Below, one piece after another: positions 1 through 7,530 of a DNA stretch of 64,000 bases. The translations under genes and the position numbers were made by a program. Position 1 is the stretch's first letter, and every line of letters begins with the position of its first letter. The notes beneath the pieces are model-generated. The model was not told where the DNA came from. It saw only the letters and a program-made list of their open reading frames with translations, and searched no databases. The stretch comes from Virgibacillus sp. MSP4-1 (lineage in GTDB: Bacteria; Bacillota; Bacilli; Bacillales; Alkalibacillaceae), in NCBI RefSeq assembly GCF_010092505.1, contig NZ_CP048021.1:1798001-1862000 (forward strand), in the 5' to 3' direction.

Positions 1-803
1 TTGTGAGTTGCCCAATCCCCTTTATAGCCCATTTGAAGCATGCCATTCAATGCAATCGTACCTGCATATAGAATGGTCTCTCTATGATCATAGGATTCTA
101 AGTCTTCCAGCAGTTTAGGCGCCGTTTCAATGATGGACTGAAGCACCCCTTCACACATTCTGTCCTGAACCGGCGAATAGGCAGGCTGGTGGAAATATTG
201 TTCAAAAATGTGAGTCATCATATCAACAATCCCGTAAACCGTCTGATTCTCAGGCACAGTGTATGTATTCTCCGGATCAAGAATGGAAAACTTCGGGAAT
301 AATAATGGACTGCCCCAGCCATACTTTTCATTCGTTTCCCAGTTGGTAATCACAGCTCCAGCGTTCATCTCAGAACCTGTTGCCGCCAATGTAAGTACGG
401 TTCCAAACGGTACAGCATCCTCAGGCCTGGCCTTTTTCGTAACGAAATCCCAAGGGTCTCCTTCGTATTTAGCGGCAGCGGAAATCGTTTTGGTACAATC
501 AATCACACTGCCACCCCCTACTGCAAGGATAAAATCAACATTCTCCCGTTTACATATTTCAGCTCCTTTTTTTACGGTTGCTAGACGGGGATTGGGGTCC
601 ACACCTGCTAACTCGTGAATATTAAGATTCAGAGAAGTCAGCTCCTCTACTACCTTGTCGTAAACTCCATTTTTCTTTATACTTCCCCCGCCGTATACAA
701 TTAAAATATTTTTTGAGTGAGCAGGGATGAAGTTTTTCAAATTCTCCATTTGTCCTTTGCCGAATACAAGCTTTGTCGGATTATAAAAAGTGAAGTTTTC
801 CAT
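1..803 (-). CDS. yugJ: Iron-containing alcohol dehydrogenase, YugJ-like (C-terminus cut by window edge)
   Basis: NAD(P)H-dependent butanol/alcohol dehydrogenase of the group III Fe-ADH family, a cytoplasmic enzyme interconverting aldehydes and alcohols. About 267 residues are visible. The N-terminus has the family start [15 protein letters not shown]. The nucleotide-binding GGGS motif follows near residue 40, then [11 protein letters not shown] near 95 and the TGSEMN motif near 140. Part of the metal-binding [11 protein letters not shown] segment lies near 215. The ATG at 803 has an AAGGAG-type site 7-9 nt upstream. It sits downstream of yugI on the same strand, the B. subtilis order, but a strong terminator separates them. 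The family is clear; the substrate is not. Confidence 0.9.
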   Translation of the reverse strand, partial: MENFTFYNPTKLVFGKGQMENLKNFIPAHSKNILIVYGGGSIKKNGVYDKVVEELTSLNLNIHELAGVDPNPRLATVKKGAEICKRENVDFILAVGGGSVIDCTKTISAAAKYEGDPWDFVTKKARPEDAVPFGTVLTLAATGSEMNAGAVITNWETNEKYGWGSPLLFPKFSILDPENTYTVPENQTVYGIVDMMTHIFEQYFHQPAYSPVQDRMCEGVLQSIIETAPKLLEDLESYDHRETILYAGTIALNGMLQMGYKGDWATH

Positions 804-828
804 TATATAAGCTCCTTTCTTAAAAAAA

Positions 829-868
829 GCATCGATACTGATTAAGAATCAGTCGATGCCGTTTTTTT
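829..868 (-). terminator. Rho-independent terminator between yugI and yugJ
   Basis: GCATCGA..TG arms around the centre ATTAAGAATC form a strong stem. Read on the minus strand it ends in a T-run (822-828). It also has a T-run (862-868) on the plus strand. It closes the yugI transcript only about 20 nt before the yugJ start, so it could also act within a yugJ leader. Confidence 0.8.
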
Positions 869-892
869 ATCATGTACAATCTAACAAAATAT

Positions 893-915
893 ATGATTTG
901 TATGTAACAAATCAT
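893..915. promoter_or_regulatory. Perfect 9-5-9 palindrome, operator-like
   Basis: ATGATTTGT and ACAAATCAT flank the 5-nt spacer ATGTA. The site lies between the yugI stop and the yugJ terminator. It is A+T-rich and lacks a T-run, so it looks like a dimer-binding operator for yugJ rather than a terminator. The regulator is unknown. Confidence 0.45.
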
Positions 916-939
916 GAGAGACCTCGTATGCCTCCGTTC

Positions 940-1335
940 TTAATGACGATAGGTTTCCTCACGTTCTTTTGATTGCTGAATCCAGTCCTCCAGCTTGTCC
1001 TTAAGTGTATTAAAGCCAACGGCCGCGTTTGTATCCGGCTGTTCTTTAGTACGTGCTGGTTTTTGTTCCTGGACTGGCTGTTTTTTAGGTGGCTCTTCTG
1101 TCGCACGGATGGAAAGAGAGTACTTCCCCTCCTCCTCATTAATATTGAGAACCTTAACTTGTACGACATCCCCAATTTTCAAATGTTCATGAATATCTTT
1201 TACATACCCATGAGTAACCTCAGAAATATGAACAAGCCCCTGTGTTTGATCATTCAGGGCTACAAAGGCACCATAAGGCTGAATTCCTGTCACCTTACCT
1301 TCTATGACCTGACCAACTTCTATTTTCTCTTCCAT
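940..1335 (-). CDS. yugI: S1-domain RNA-binding protein YugI (general stress protein 13 family)
   Basis: 131-residue protein with one S1 RNA-binding domain at about residues 5-75 (VGQVIEGKVTGIQPYGAFVAL, VHISEV, then GDVVQVKVLNIN). A charged, proline-rich tail follows, including PPKKQPVQEQKPA. Family members bind RNA and associate with ribosomes or stress responses in Bacillus. I chose the ATG at 1335 because GGGAG lies about 10 nt upstream; the longer open frame upstream has no family match. It is the usual neighbour of yugJ. A family A repeat lies just upstream. Confidence 0.88.
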   Translation of the reverse strand: MEEKIEVGQVIEGKVTGIQPYGAFVALNDQTQGLVHISEVTHGYVKDIHEHLKIGDVVQVKVLNINEEEGKYSLSIRATEEPPKKQPVQEQKPARTKEQPDTNAAVGFNTLKDKLEDWIQQSKEREETYRH

Positions 1336-1473
1336 CAAAAAACAACTCCCGACTATTTTTTCTCGATTCTTTACGCAATATATGATTTTATCATAAACAG
1401 AGGTGGCAGGCAAAAGGACTTGCAGCCTGAAATTTATCCTGTACAAAGATGAATGTAGTTCGATTCTCCCATA

Positions 1474-1530
1474 AAGTGAGACTTCCATCCGCAGGGGGAA
1501 CTACGGCCAGTTCATACGTGATAAAAAAAT
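1474..1530 (+). repeat. Dispersed repeat family A, internally deleted copy (A1)
   Basis: The left end (ATAAAGTGAGACTTCCATC) is joined directly to the right end (TACGGCCAGTTCATACGTG then ATAAA). The interior found in other copies is missing. It lies between yugI and patB. Confidence 0.7.
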
Positions 1531-1554
1531 TTAAAAATCATGTTTAAGATTTGT

Positions 1555-1638
1555 ATAATGCGGTTATATTATATAACGTAAGACTTTCTCGTATTCCCCC
1601 TGTGTAGCAAAGCGTTTTAGGCGCTTTGCTTTTTTTTT
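1555..1638 (+). ncRNA. Short transcription unit or attenuator upstream of patB (candidate)
   Basis: A TATAAT box near 1551-1556 has a TTTAAA-like element about 18 nt upstream. About 45 nt later comes a perfect terminator: GCAAAGCG (1607-1614), loop TTTTAGG, CGCTTTGC (1622-1629), then nine T (1630-1638). No plus-strand gene precedes it. It is either a small RNA of about 70-80 nt or a leader attenuator of patB. No known riboswitch core was recognised. Confidence 0.4.
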
Positions 1639-1730
1639 GCTTTGTCTGCCTTCTGTATGAATCATTTCTCTTTTTGCTTCTGATTCGTTATGATAATACT
1701 ATCGTATTGTAGTTAGGAGAGGTGATTATA

Positions 1731-2903
1731 ATGGAAAAGTTTCAGCAGAAATGGGATCGTACAGGCACCAGATCGGTCAAATGGGATTTAACAGAAACAT
1801 TCTTTAAAGAAAAAGATGTACTTCCTATGTGGGTTGCTGATATGGACTTTCCTTCCGTCGATGCCGTTCAGGAGGCAATTACCGAGCGTGCTAAGCATAA
1901 TATCTACGGCTACAGTGTGACTGACCAGCCTTTAAAGGACGCAATCTATGGATGGCTGAACAAGCGGCATCACTGGGAAATCAATACAGACTGGCTTCTT
2001 TTCAGTCCAGGAGTCGTCACTTCTTTACATATGGTGGTTCAGGCTTTAACTAATGAAGAGGATCATGTTTTAATTCAGACTCCTGTTTATCCACCATTTT
2101 ATGACGCCGTGAAAAAGCATAATCGTCATGTTGTAAAAAACAGTCTACAGTTAAAAGAAGGAAAATACGAAATTGACTTTGATGATTTTGAACAGCAGAT
2201 AATCGATCATCATGTGAGCATGTTTATTCTGTGCAGTCCCCATAACCCTTTGGGACGTGTCTGGACGAAGGAGGAGCTTACGACAATGGCTGACATTTGC
2301 TTAAAGCATAACGTAACCATTGTTTCAGACGAAATACACGGGGATTTAACCTATAAAGAATATACGCATGTACCCATAGCTTCCCTATCAGAAAAATTCA
2401 GTCAGAATGCTGTTACCTGTATGGCACCTTCAAAAACCTTCAACTTGGCGGGATTGCAGGGATCCTATTTAATCGTTCCTGATCAGGATAAACGCAAAAA
2501 AATCAAGGACCAGTTTTCCAGCCAGGGACTTGGTATGCTGAATACATTCGCCATTGTGGCAATGGAAGCTGCTTATTTGCATGGCGGGGAGTGGCTTGAT
2601 CAGATGCTTGAGGTATTACAGGAAAATAAAGAGTATGTACAAAAAGCTTTTCATGACAATACAAATCTCATAAACGTTTTAGATTCAGAGGGGACATATT
2701 TGCTATGGCTCGATTGTCGCAACATGAATTTAAGCTCCAGTGAATTAAAACAGTTTTTCCAATCCAAAGCAAAGGTCGGTTTAAACGACGGACTTTCTTT
2801 TGGACATGAAGGTGATGGCTTTATGCGAATGAATATTGCCTGTCCTAAAGAAACCGTCGCAGAAGGTGTAAATCGTATTTTAGCAGCTTTAAAAGATATG
2901 TAA
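1731..2903 (+). CDS. patB: PatB/MalY-type PLP enzyme: cystathionine beta-lyase or aminotransferase
   Basis: 390-residue class I/II aminotransferase-fold enzyme of the MalY/PatB subgroup, which performs C-S beta-lyase chemistry on cystathionine or cysteine. Motifs are MWVADMDF near residue 37, YGYSVTD near 62, the substrate loop HNPLGRVW near 165, the SDEIHGDL aspartate segment near 200, and the PLP lysine in APSKTFNLAGLQGS near 230. The conserved C-terminal arginine is in DGFMRMNIACP. ATG at 1731 is preferred over the in-frame GTG at 1722, which lies inside the AGGAGAGGTG ribosome site. It is monocistronic, with a bidirectional terminator behind it. Confidence 0.9.
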   Translation: MEKFQQKWDRTGTRSVKWDLTETFFKEKDVLPMWVADMDFPSVDAVQEAITERAKHNIYGYSVTDQPLKDAIYGWLNKRHHWEINTDWLLFSPGVVTSLHMVVQALTNEEDHVLIQTPVYPPFYDAVKKHNRHVVKNSLQLKEGKYEIDFDDFEQQIIDHHVSMFILCSPHNPLGRVWTKEELTTMADICLKHNVTIVSDEIHGDLTYKEYTHVPIASLSEKFSQNAVTCMAPSKTFNLAGLQGSYLIVPDQDKRKKIKDQFSSQGLGMLNTFAIVAMEAAYLHGGEWLDQMLEVLQENKEYVQKAFHDNTNLINVLDSEGTYLLWLDCRNMNLSSSELKQFFQSKAKVGLNDGLSFGHEGDGFMRMNIACPKETVAEGVNRILAALKDM

Positions 2904-2913
2904 TTAAATTCAC

Positions 2914-2954
2914 GAAAAAATGCTTGGGTCATCACCTGACCCAAGCATTTTTTA
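2914..2954. terminator. Bidirectional terminator between patB and sodC
   Basis: The stem TGCTTGGGTCA / TGACCCAAGCA encloses a short loop, with A-run on the left and T-run on the right. It serves both convergent genes. Confidence 0.9.
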
Positions 2955-2968
2955 TTTCCCATTCTTTT

Positions 2969-3553
2969 TTATTCTTCTTTCTGCGGCCCATCATCAGCCG
3001 GATTTGACGGCGTCTCTGATTCATTGCTCTCTCCTAACGTAATTTTTCCGCATGCCATGCGCTTTCCTGAATTTCCTGCCGGCTGAGTAATTCCATCATC
3101 CTGATCTTCGGTAATAATCAAAGAAGTCCCTTCTCCTTTTAATAACGATTTCTTTCCATCTTTTAATGTAGCTTCCTGGACCGTGACTTCAACATCGGAC
3201 AGTTTTCCGTCCGGGTCCGCTTCAATATTTGGCATATCACCCAGATGGGGACCTTCCGGATGCATTAATCCGTGCAGCTTGGAATCAGGATTCAGATGGT
3301 TTCCCGCAGACTTAAAATCAGGGCCTTCACATTCCGGAAATTCGTGAACATGGATTCCGTGCAATCCAGGTTTAAGACCAGATAAATTAAGCGTAATTTT
3401 TACTCCATTTGGATCCTCCGCTAATGTGGCTTTTCCAAGGGAATCCCCATCTGGATTATACATATCAATTTCAATAGGAGAACGGCTTTCATCCTGACAA
3501 GCAGCTAAAGCCATCAAAATCAAGAATAGGAATAAGGTACGTACATATTTCAC
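2969..3553 (-). CDS. sodC: Cu/Zn superoxide dismutase-like lipoprotein with one copper ligand replaced
   Basis: Lipoprotein (signal peptide RTLFLFLILMALAAC) with a SodC domain. Ligand motifs present are GIHVH (Cu H46, H48), NHLNP (H63), the Zn ligands in LHG and PHLGD, and the C-terminal KRMACGKI with the conserved Arg. The fourth copper ligand (human His120, in VVHEKADD) aligns to Thr in IITEDQDD. Known background: the B. subtilis paralogue YojM also lacks copper ligands and is a poor dismutase. So this may be a structural or chaperone-like paralogue. I prefer the GTG at 3553; the TTG at 3562 sits too close to the AAAGG site. An acidic Pro-rich tail ends the protein. Confidence 0.85.
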   Translation of the reverse strand: MKYVRTLFLFLILMALAACQDESRSPIEIDMYNPDGDSLGKATLAEDPNGVKITLNLSGLKPGLHGIHVHEFPECEGPDFKSAGNHLNPDSKLHGLMHPEGPHLGDMPNIEADPDGKLSDVEVTVQEATLKDGKKSLLKGEGTSLIITEDQDDGITQPAGNSGKRMACGKITLGESNESETPSNPADDGPQKEE

Positions 3554-3630
3554 AACGAACAACTACCTTTCTCATCGTTAGGTTTCAAGGGTAGTTTTAC
3601 CAAAGAACCGTTAAATTAAACCGGACAAAG

Positions 3631-3665
3631 AAAAACACCTCAACTCCAGTTTTTGAGTTGAGGTG
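3631..3665 (-). terminator. Terminator of the small membrane-protein gene
   Basis: CACCTCAACTC / GAGTTGAGGTG stem. Read on the minus strand it is followed by TTTTT (3635-3631). Confidence 0.85.
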
Positions 3666-3671
3666 AGTCAT

Positions 3672-3866
3672 TCATTCATCCTGTTTATTCTGACGGTCAT
3701 TAATGTTCATTTTTTCACCATATTGTTCATCAAACTTAGCTTCTTCTCTCTTGGAAATTTTAATAAACATCCGTGTCACAATAACAGCAATCACACAGAA
3801 AAACAGAACGACAATGATTCCGGGGAAGTATTCCATTTTATCTTCAGGGAAATATAAAAATTCCAT
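3672..3866 (-). CDS. Small single-span membrane protein, unknown function
   Basis: 64 residues with one transmembrane helix (about residues 14-34: PGIIVVLFFCVIAVIVTRMF) and a charged C-terminal tail (KISKREEAKFDEQYGEKMN), probably cytoplasmic. A dedicated terminator directly downstream supports it as a real gene. Start choice is uncertain: ATG at 3866 has AAAGG 13 nt away, and a second ATG (MEYFPG) lies ten codons in. No family was recognised. Confidence 0.6.
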   Translation of the reverse strand: MEFLYFPEDKMEYFPGIIVVLFFCVIAVIVTRMFIKISKREEAKFDEQYGEKMNINDRQNKQDE

Positions 3867-4014
3867 TCTGCAGTCACAACCTTTTTAAGAACCTATTTAC
3901 ATGTATTATAACAAAAAACGAATAAGAGCAAAATTGTGACCCTTCCTTATTTGTGTTTAGAATAGGTATGTGATACTTTTAACTTAGATTAATCAGAAGG
4001 AGAGGTTGATATTC

Positions 4015-4722
4015 ATGAGTGTACATATTGGCGCAAAAAAAGGTGAAATAGCAGATAAAATCCTGTTGCCCGGTGATCCGCTGCGGGCTAAATACATAGC
4101 TGAAACCTATCTTGAAAACCCGGTCTGCTACAACGAGGTACGTGGAATGTATGGATTTACCGGAACTTACAAGGGTGAAAAAGTGTCTGTTCAGGGGACA
4201 GGCATGGGTGTCCCTTCCATATCGATTTATGTTAACGAGCTGATTCAGGAATATGATGTTCAGAAGCTCATCCGCGTTGGATCCTGTGGCGCTTTACAGA
4301 AGGATGTAAATGTGCGCGATGTAATTTTGGCATCCACATCAACAACGGACTCCCAAATGAATCGAGTAACTTTTGGGAACATCGATTTTGCTCCTTCTGC
4401 AAACTTTCATTTACTTAAAAATGCTTATGATGTAAGTACAAATAAAGATATCGCACCTAAAGTAGGTAACGTGTTTACCAGTGACAGCTTTTATCGTGAC
4501 AACGCACAGGAACTAAATGAATTGTTAGCAAAATATAATGTACTAGCTGTGGAAATGGAGACGACAGCGCTGTATACACTCGCTGCCAAATTCAATCGGG
4601 AAGCCCTGTCCATCCTGACCGTGAGTGACCACATCATAACCGGTGAAGAAACGACAGCAGAAGAAAGACAAACCACCTTCAACGATATGATGGAAATCGC
4701 GTTGGATACGATTATTAAGTAG
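4015..4722 (+). CDS. deoD: Purine nucleoside phosphorylase, DeoD type
   Basis: 235-residue hexameric-type purine nucleoside phosphorylase. It splits (deoxy)nucleosides with phosphate into free base and (deoxy)ribose-1-phosphate for salvage. Motifs include [16 protein letters not shown] near residue 14, the phosphate loop RVGSCGALQ near 88, and the nucleoside-binding [16 protein letters not shown] near 178. The catalytic aspartate is in TVSDHI near 204. Length matches the family. ATG at 4015 with AAGGAGAGG upstream is preferred over the 4006 start. It is transcribed alone; a family B repeat fragment and a terminator follow. Confidence 0.95.
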   Translation: MSVHIGAKKGEIADKILLPGDPLRAKYIAETYLENPVCYNEVRGMYGFTGTYKGEKVSVQGTGMGVPSISIYVNELIQEYDVQKLIRVGSCGALQKDVNVRDVILASTSTTDSQMNRVTFGNIDFAPSANFHLLKNAYDVSTNKDIAPKVGNVFTSDSFYRDNAQELNELLAKYNVLAVEMETTALYTLAAKFNREALSILTVSDHIITGEETTAEERQTTFNDMMEIALDTIIK

Positions 4723-4723
4723 A

Positions 4724-4798
4724 AAAACGAAAAGGTCCAGGCTCTGTAGACGGACAAAGAAATGCGAAGGCTACCGTTTAGAACCTGGTGTTGGACAT
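4724..4798 (+). repeat. Dispersed repeat family B fragment (B1)
   Basis: Degenerate copy with recognisable blocks ATGCGAAGGCTACCGTTTAG, CCTGG and GTTGGACA, directly behind the deoD stop codon. Confidence 0.6.
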
Positions 4799-4803
4799 CA
4801 TTT

Positions 4804-4837
4804 CCTATCACGACACGAACGTCGTGATAGGTTTTTT
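4804..4837 (+). terminator. deoD terminator
   Basis: CCTATCACGAC and GTCGTGATAGG form an 11-bp perfect stem with loop ACGAAC, followed by six T. The next 190 bases up to 5032 show nothing else that I recognise. Confidence 0.9.
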
Positions 4838-5032
4838 ATTAGAATTAAAAATTTGTAAGGATCAAATAAGTCAATCATTCATCGACCGCTTTGCTAGAGT
4901 ACTCCATTTGTTTCCTGCCAATATCCTTCAGACACCAACACGTATCAATCACTTTTGGGCCATTATATATATCCACTTTTTTACACATCCGCCTTCCTTC
5001 ATCATATAGTAATGGTAAAGGAGGCTGATAGG

Positions 5033-5407
5033 ATGCATTATTTACTCCCCCCTTACTATTATATCCCCAGCTTTTTTCATATAGATCACAAATCAAAAGT
5101 CTTCAGACAGAATCCCTATCCGGAAATTGATACCACAAATTTCACAGAATCAGCTCAGACATTTCAGGTTCTCATGCAGGATGCTGAAATCATTATTGAG
5201 GAGTTTGCCCATTCTAAGGAATTTGCCTTTAATGTTATGGATGCTGCGCAAAAATCAGAGCATGAAAAAGTTAAAAATCTCATAAATGGTCTGGATATTT
5301 CCCACCCGGCTGAAGTGGATTTTAATCCCGATAATATTCGGATTACCCTAATTGCACAGACAAAGGATATGGACTGCTGCAGGCTGGTTATGGCATTGCA
5401 CTGGTAA
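5033..5407 (+). CDS. Conserved small protein, unknown; possibly spore-associated
   Basis: 124-residue soluble protein with a tyrosine/proline-rich N-terminus (LLPPYYYIPSFFHI), typical of small Bacillus coat or spore-associated proteins. The remainder is mixed alpha/beta, ending DFNPDNIRITL then a CC pair. A strong AAAGGAGG lies 8 nt before the ATG at 5033, which excludes the longer frame upstream. It resembles in style B. subtilis YuzC, but I cannot confirm homology. It ends just before the BirA-controlled bioY promoter. Confidence 0.6.
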   Translation: MHYLLPPYYYIPSFFHIDHKSKVFRQNPYPEIDTTNFTESAQTFQVLMQDAEIIIEEFAHSKEFAFNVMDAAQKSEHEKVKNLINGLDISHPAEVDFNPDNIRITLIAQTKDMDCCRLVMALHW

Positions 5408-5414
5408 GTAATTT

Positions 5415-5467
5415 TTGTTAACCATTCAAAATTATAGGTTGACAATAGACATGCTCCCCTTTAAGAT
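5415..5467 (+). promoter_or_regulatory. BirA (biotin repressor) operator overlapping the bioY promoter
   Basis: TTGTTAACC (5415-5423), a 13-nt spacer and GGTTGACAA (5437-5445) form the palindromic BirA box of Firmicutes. Its right arm contains the -35 TTGACA (5439-5444), and TAAGAT (5462-5467) lies 17 nt further as -10. Biotin-loaded BirA would block this promoter. Confidence 0.85.
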
Positions 5468-5468
5468 A

Positions 5469-5628
5469 TTTTATAAAGGGAAACTTCCTCCAGTGGTTTT
5501 TTCTTCATCCCCACTGATGCTTAGTTGAACTTATCAGGTTTATACTGACCGTTTTACCCCACTTAGTCTTGTCTGTTTACTCTTTAAGACTTAACTGAAG
5601 GTATTACGGCAGTTATACGTGATAAAGG
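5469..5628 (+). repeat. Dispersed repeat family A, longest copy, inside the bioY leader (A2)
   Basis: Starts TATAAAGGGAAACTTCCTCC and ends TACGGCAGTTATACGTGATA. Internal stems include AGTCTTG...AAGACTT. It fills the transcript between the BirA-controlled promoter and the bioY ribosome site. Confidence 0.75.
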
Positions 5629-5638
5629 AGTGAGGAGC

Positions 5639-6241
5639 ATGGGTAACAAATCAAAAAATGGCTTCCATACAATAGACTTAACACTTGGTGCCTTATTTGT
5701 AGGTTTGATGGCCATAGGTGCAAATATTATTGTATGGTTGCCCTTTTTAAAGGTTACTTTTGGCGGTGCTACTGTAGAAATCACACTTCAGACATTTTTT
5801 GCAACCCTTGCTGGTTTAATGCTGGGCAGACGACTTGGCGCATTTTCAATGTTTGTCTATTGTATGGTTGGATTTATCGGTGTGCCTGTTTTTGCTGGCA
5901 TGCAGGGAGGCTTTGCTCAGTTAATGACGCCTACAGGTGGATTTATTCTGTCCTTTATTTTTGTTGCCTGGATCGCCGGTTACATTGTAGATAAAAGTTC
6001 TTCTCCCTCATTCGCTACATACATCACTGCAAGTTTTGCCGGACTTCTCGTAAATTATGGAATAGGAACTTCCTTTCTTTATCTTGCATTAAACACCTGG
6101 ATTGGAGGAGCTATTTCATACGGTGGTGCCTGGGCAATGATGCTGCCTTTTCTAATTAAAGACATTGGACTGACATTTCTGGTGGCATCACTGGCTGTTA
6201 TTTTAGTCAAACGAGTATCCTTTATTTCAAAGCTGGCCTGA
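5639..6241 (+). CDS. bioY: Biotin transporter S-component BioY
   Basis: 200-residue integral membrane protein with about six helices. It is the substrate-binding S-component of an ECF-type biotin importer. Family features are the N-terminal LTLGALFVGLMAIGANI, VEITLQTFFATLAGLMLG near residue 48, GFIGVPVFAG near 77 and the PTGGFILSFI loop near 97, where BioY binds biotin. ATG at 5639 has AAAGGAG 8 nt upstream. The BirA box just upstream confirms biotin regulation. No ecfA/ecfT genes lie in the window, so it either works alone or shares energising subunits encoded elsewhere. Confidence 0.95.
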   Translation: MGNKSKNGFHTIDLTLGALFVGLMAIGANIIVWLPFLKVTFGGATVEITLQTFFATLAGLMLGRRLGAFSMFVYCMVGFIGVPVFAGMQGGFAQLMTPTGGFILSFIFVAWIAGYIVDKSSSPSFATYITASFAGLLVNYGIGTSFLYLALNTWIGGAISYGGAWAMMLPFLIKDIGLTFLVASLAVILVKRVSFISKLA

Positions 6242-6272
6242 TTATCTTCCATAAGATTTTTTATCTAAACAC

Positions 6273-6302
6273 AACAAAGCGCCCAGTACTCTGAGCGCTT
6301 TG
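6273..6302. terminator. Terminator between convergent bioY and yuiC
   Basis: CAAAGCGC / GCGCTTTG stem around CAGTACTCTGA. T-rich flanks are modest on both sides. Confidence 0.6.
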
Positions 6303-6306
6303 GCTG

Positions 6307-7002
6307 TTAGTTCTTTTGAATTCTTTCACGGAATACCTGCAAAGCTTCATTCTCATTGAGCTTATTCAGCGTTTCAGCAGTAAGGGTACCGTCGCCCTTT
6401 TTGACGACATAAACCTCTATCTTCCGTTTGCCCCAATGTTCATAAACGTCGTCAACCGTCTCATAATACAAGTCAATTTTATTGCCCTGAATAGCTCCAC
6501 CCTTATCGGCAACTACGCCATATCCATAGTCAGGGATAAACAAAATTGTGCCAATAGGAAACTTATCCAGATCTGCAGCAATCGTCGAGTATAAATCCCG
6601 GCGTACTTTTACGCCTGAATACGTAATTCCGTACAATTCATGACCCGGATTTTTCCCTGTCGATTCTGCACCTGCTGTGTATCCTGTAGCAATGACTGTT
6701 TCTGTTGGATATTTTGAAAAATCAATAGCTTCACGAAGACTTTCCGGTGCATTTACTTTTTGACTCGAAATGTATCGTTTACTTGGACGTATGTTGTTAA
6801 TATTCTTTTCCTTAAGATCCACTGTCTTCTTCTCATGCTTCAAATCATTCATACTCCCGGAGACTACTATGGTTTCCCCATCATTACGGAACCAGGATTT
6901 CAAGTCCTCTGCAGAAAGATTTGCAACGCTCATATACGTTGTGAACAAAGCACTTAAAAGGAGAATTGCTGTGATGGTTCCTCTCAAAATCTTCCTTTTC
7001 AT
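6307..7002 (-). CDS. yuiC: YuiC-like 3D-domain muralytic transglycosylase
   Basis: 231 residues with an N-terminal signal anchor (about 5-27: [20 protein letters not shown]). A C-terminal 3D domain starts with VIATGYTAG near 108 and runs through [11 protein letters not shown] to [20 protein letters not shown], which carries the family's conserved aspartates. B. subtilis YuiC is a small lytic transglycosylase related to the Sps/MltA beta-barrel. The protein is secreted or surface-anchored and probably remodels peptidoglycan in stationary phase. GAGAGGTG precedes ATG 7002. The yuiC-yuiB-yumB neighbourhood is as in B. subtilis. Confidence 0.88.
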   Translation of the reverse strand: MKRKILRGTITAILLLSALFTTYMSVANLSAEDLKSWFRNDGETIVVSGSMNDLKHEKKTVDLKEKNINNIRPSKRYISSQKVNAPESLREAIDFSKYPTETVIATGYTAGAESTGKNPGHELYGITYSGVKVRRDLYSTIAADLDKFPIGTILFIPDYGYGVVADKGGAIQGNKIDLYYETVDDVYEHWGKRKIEVYVVKKGDGTLTAETLNKLNENEALQVFRERIQKN

Positions 7003-7060
7003 GATAACACCTCTCTGGATGTCATCATGTCCAGTTTACATTTATTTATACATTAAATAC

Positions 7061-7097
7061 GAAAAACTTCGCCAGTGTATTCTTAGCGAAGTTTTTT
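7061..7097. terminator. Terminator downstream of yuiB
   Basis: AAAACTTCGC / GCGAAGTTTT stem with A- and T-runs on both sides. Confidence 0.8.
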
Positions 7098-7104
7098 CTT
7101 ACTG

Positions 7105-7428
7105 TTAAAACATTTGATAGCCTTTTGATCTCAGGGTCCGGATTACAATACCCGAGACAATGGTTCCTATAAATCCCATTGACAGCATCACAATATCCAT
7201 CATTTTTAATTGAAGCAGGTTCGTAGCCAATTCCTGCAGAGCCCATGCTGTATTTGTAAAGTAATTACCAAATGTAAAATCATCCACAATCAGAAATACA
7301 ATAAAGGGATAAATAAAAGCCATAACCCAGGTTTTTCTTAAAAGCATATTCAGTATAAATGCAATTCCAAAGAACAGGACGAAAAACAGTAATGAACCCA
7401 CAATTAAATGCAGAATGTTAAACTCCAA
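7105..7428 (-). CDS. yuiB: YuiB family membrane protein
   Basis: 107-residue protein with three predicted transmembrane stretches (residues ~8-29, 35-50, 80-97), recognisable as YuiB by sequence (LLRKTWVMAFIYPFIVFLIV) and place between yuiC and yumB. Function is unknown in all species I know of. The zinc-finger-like gene yuiA, normally between yuiB and yumB, is absent: only about 100 bp with a terminator remain. Confidence 0.8.
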   Translation of the reverse strand: MEFNILHLIVGSLLFFVLFFGIAFILNMLLRKTWVMAFIYPFIVFLIVDDFTFGNYFTNTAWALQELATNLLQLKMMDIVMLSMGFIGTIVSGIVIRTLRSKGYQMF

Positions 7429-7473
7429 AGTCTTCTCCCCCTAGGCATAGGTATGTATACTATAAAGATATCA

Positions 7474-7511
7474 CAAAAAAATAGCAAAGGCATCCAAAAG
7501 CCTTTGCTATT
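7474..7511 (-). terminator. yumB terminator
   Basis: ATAGCAAAGGC / GCCTTTGCTAT perfect stem. Minus-strand reading ends in seven T (7480-7474). Confidence 0.9.
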
Positions 7512-7530
7512 TCATACCCCTATTTAATAA

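Noticed and set aside
259-618. Plus-strand open frame inside yugJ
   Set aside because: Lies fully antisense to the clear Fe-ADH gene.
4788-5009. Open frame directly behind deoD
   Set aside because: Starts inside repeat B1 and runs through the deoD terminator; no ribosome site.
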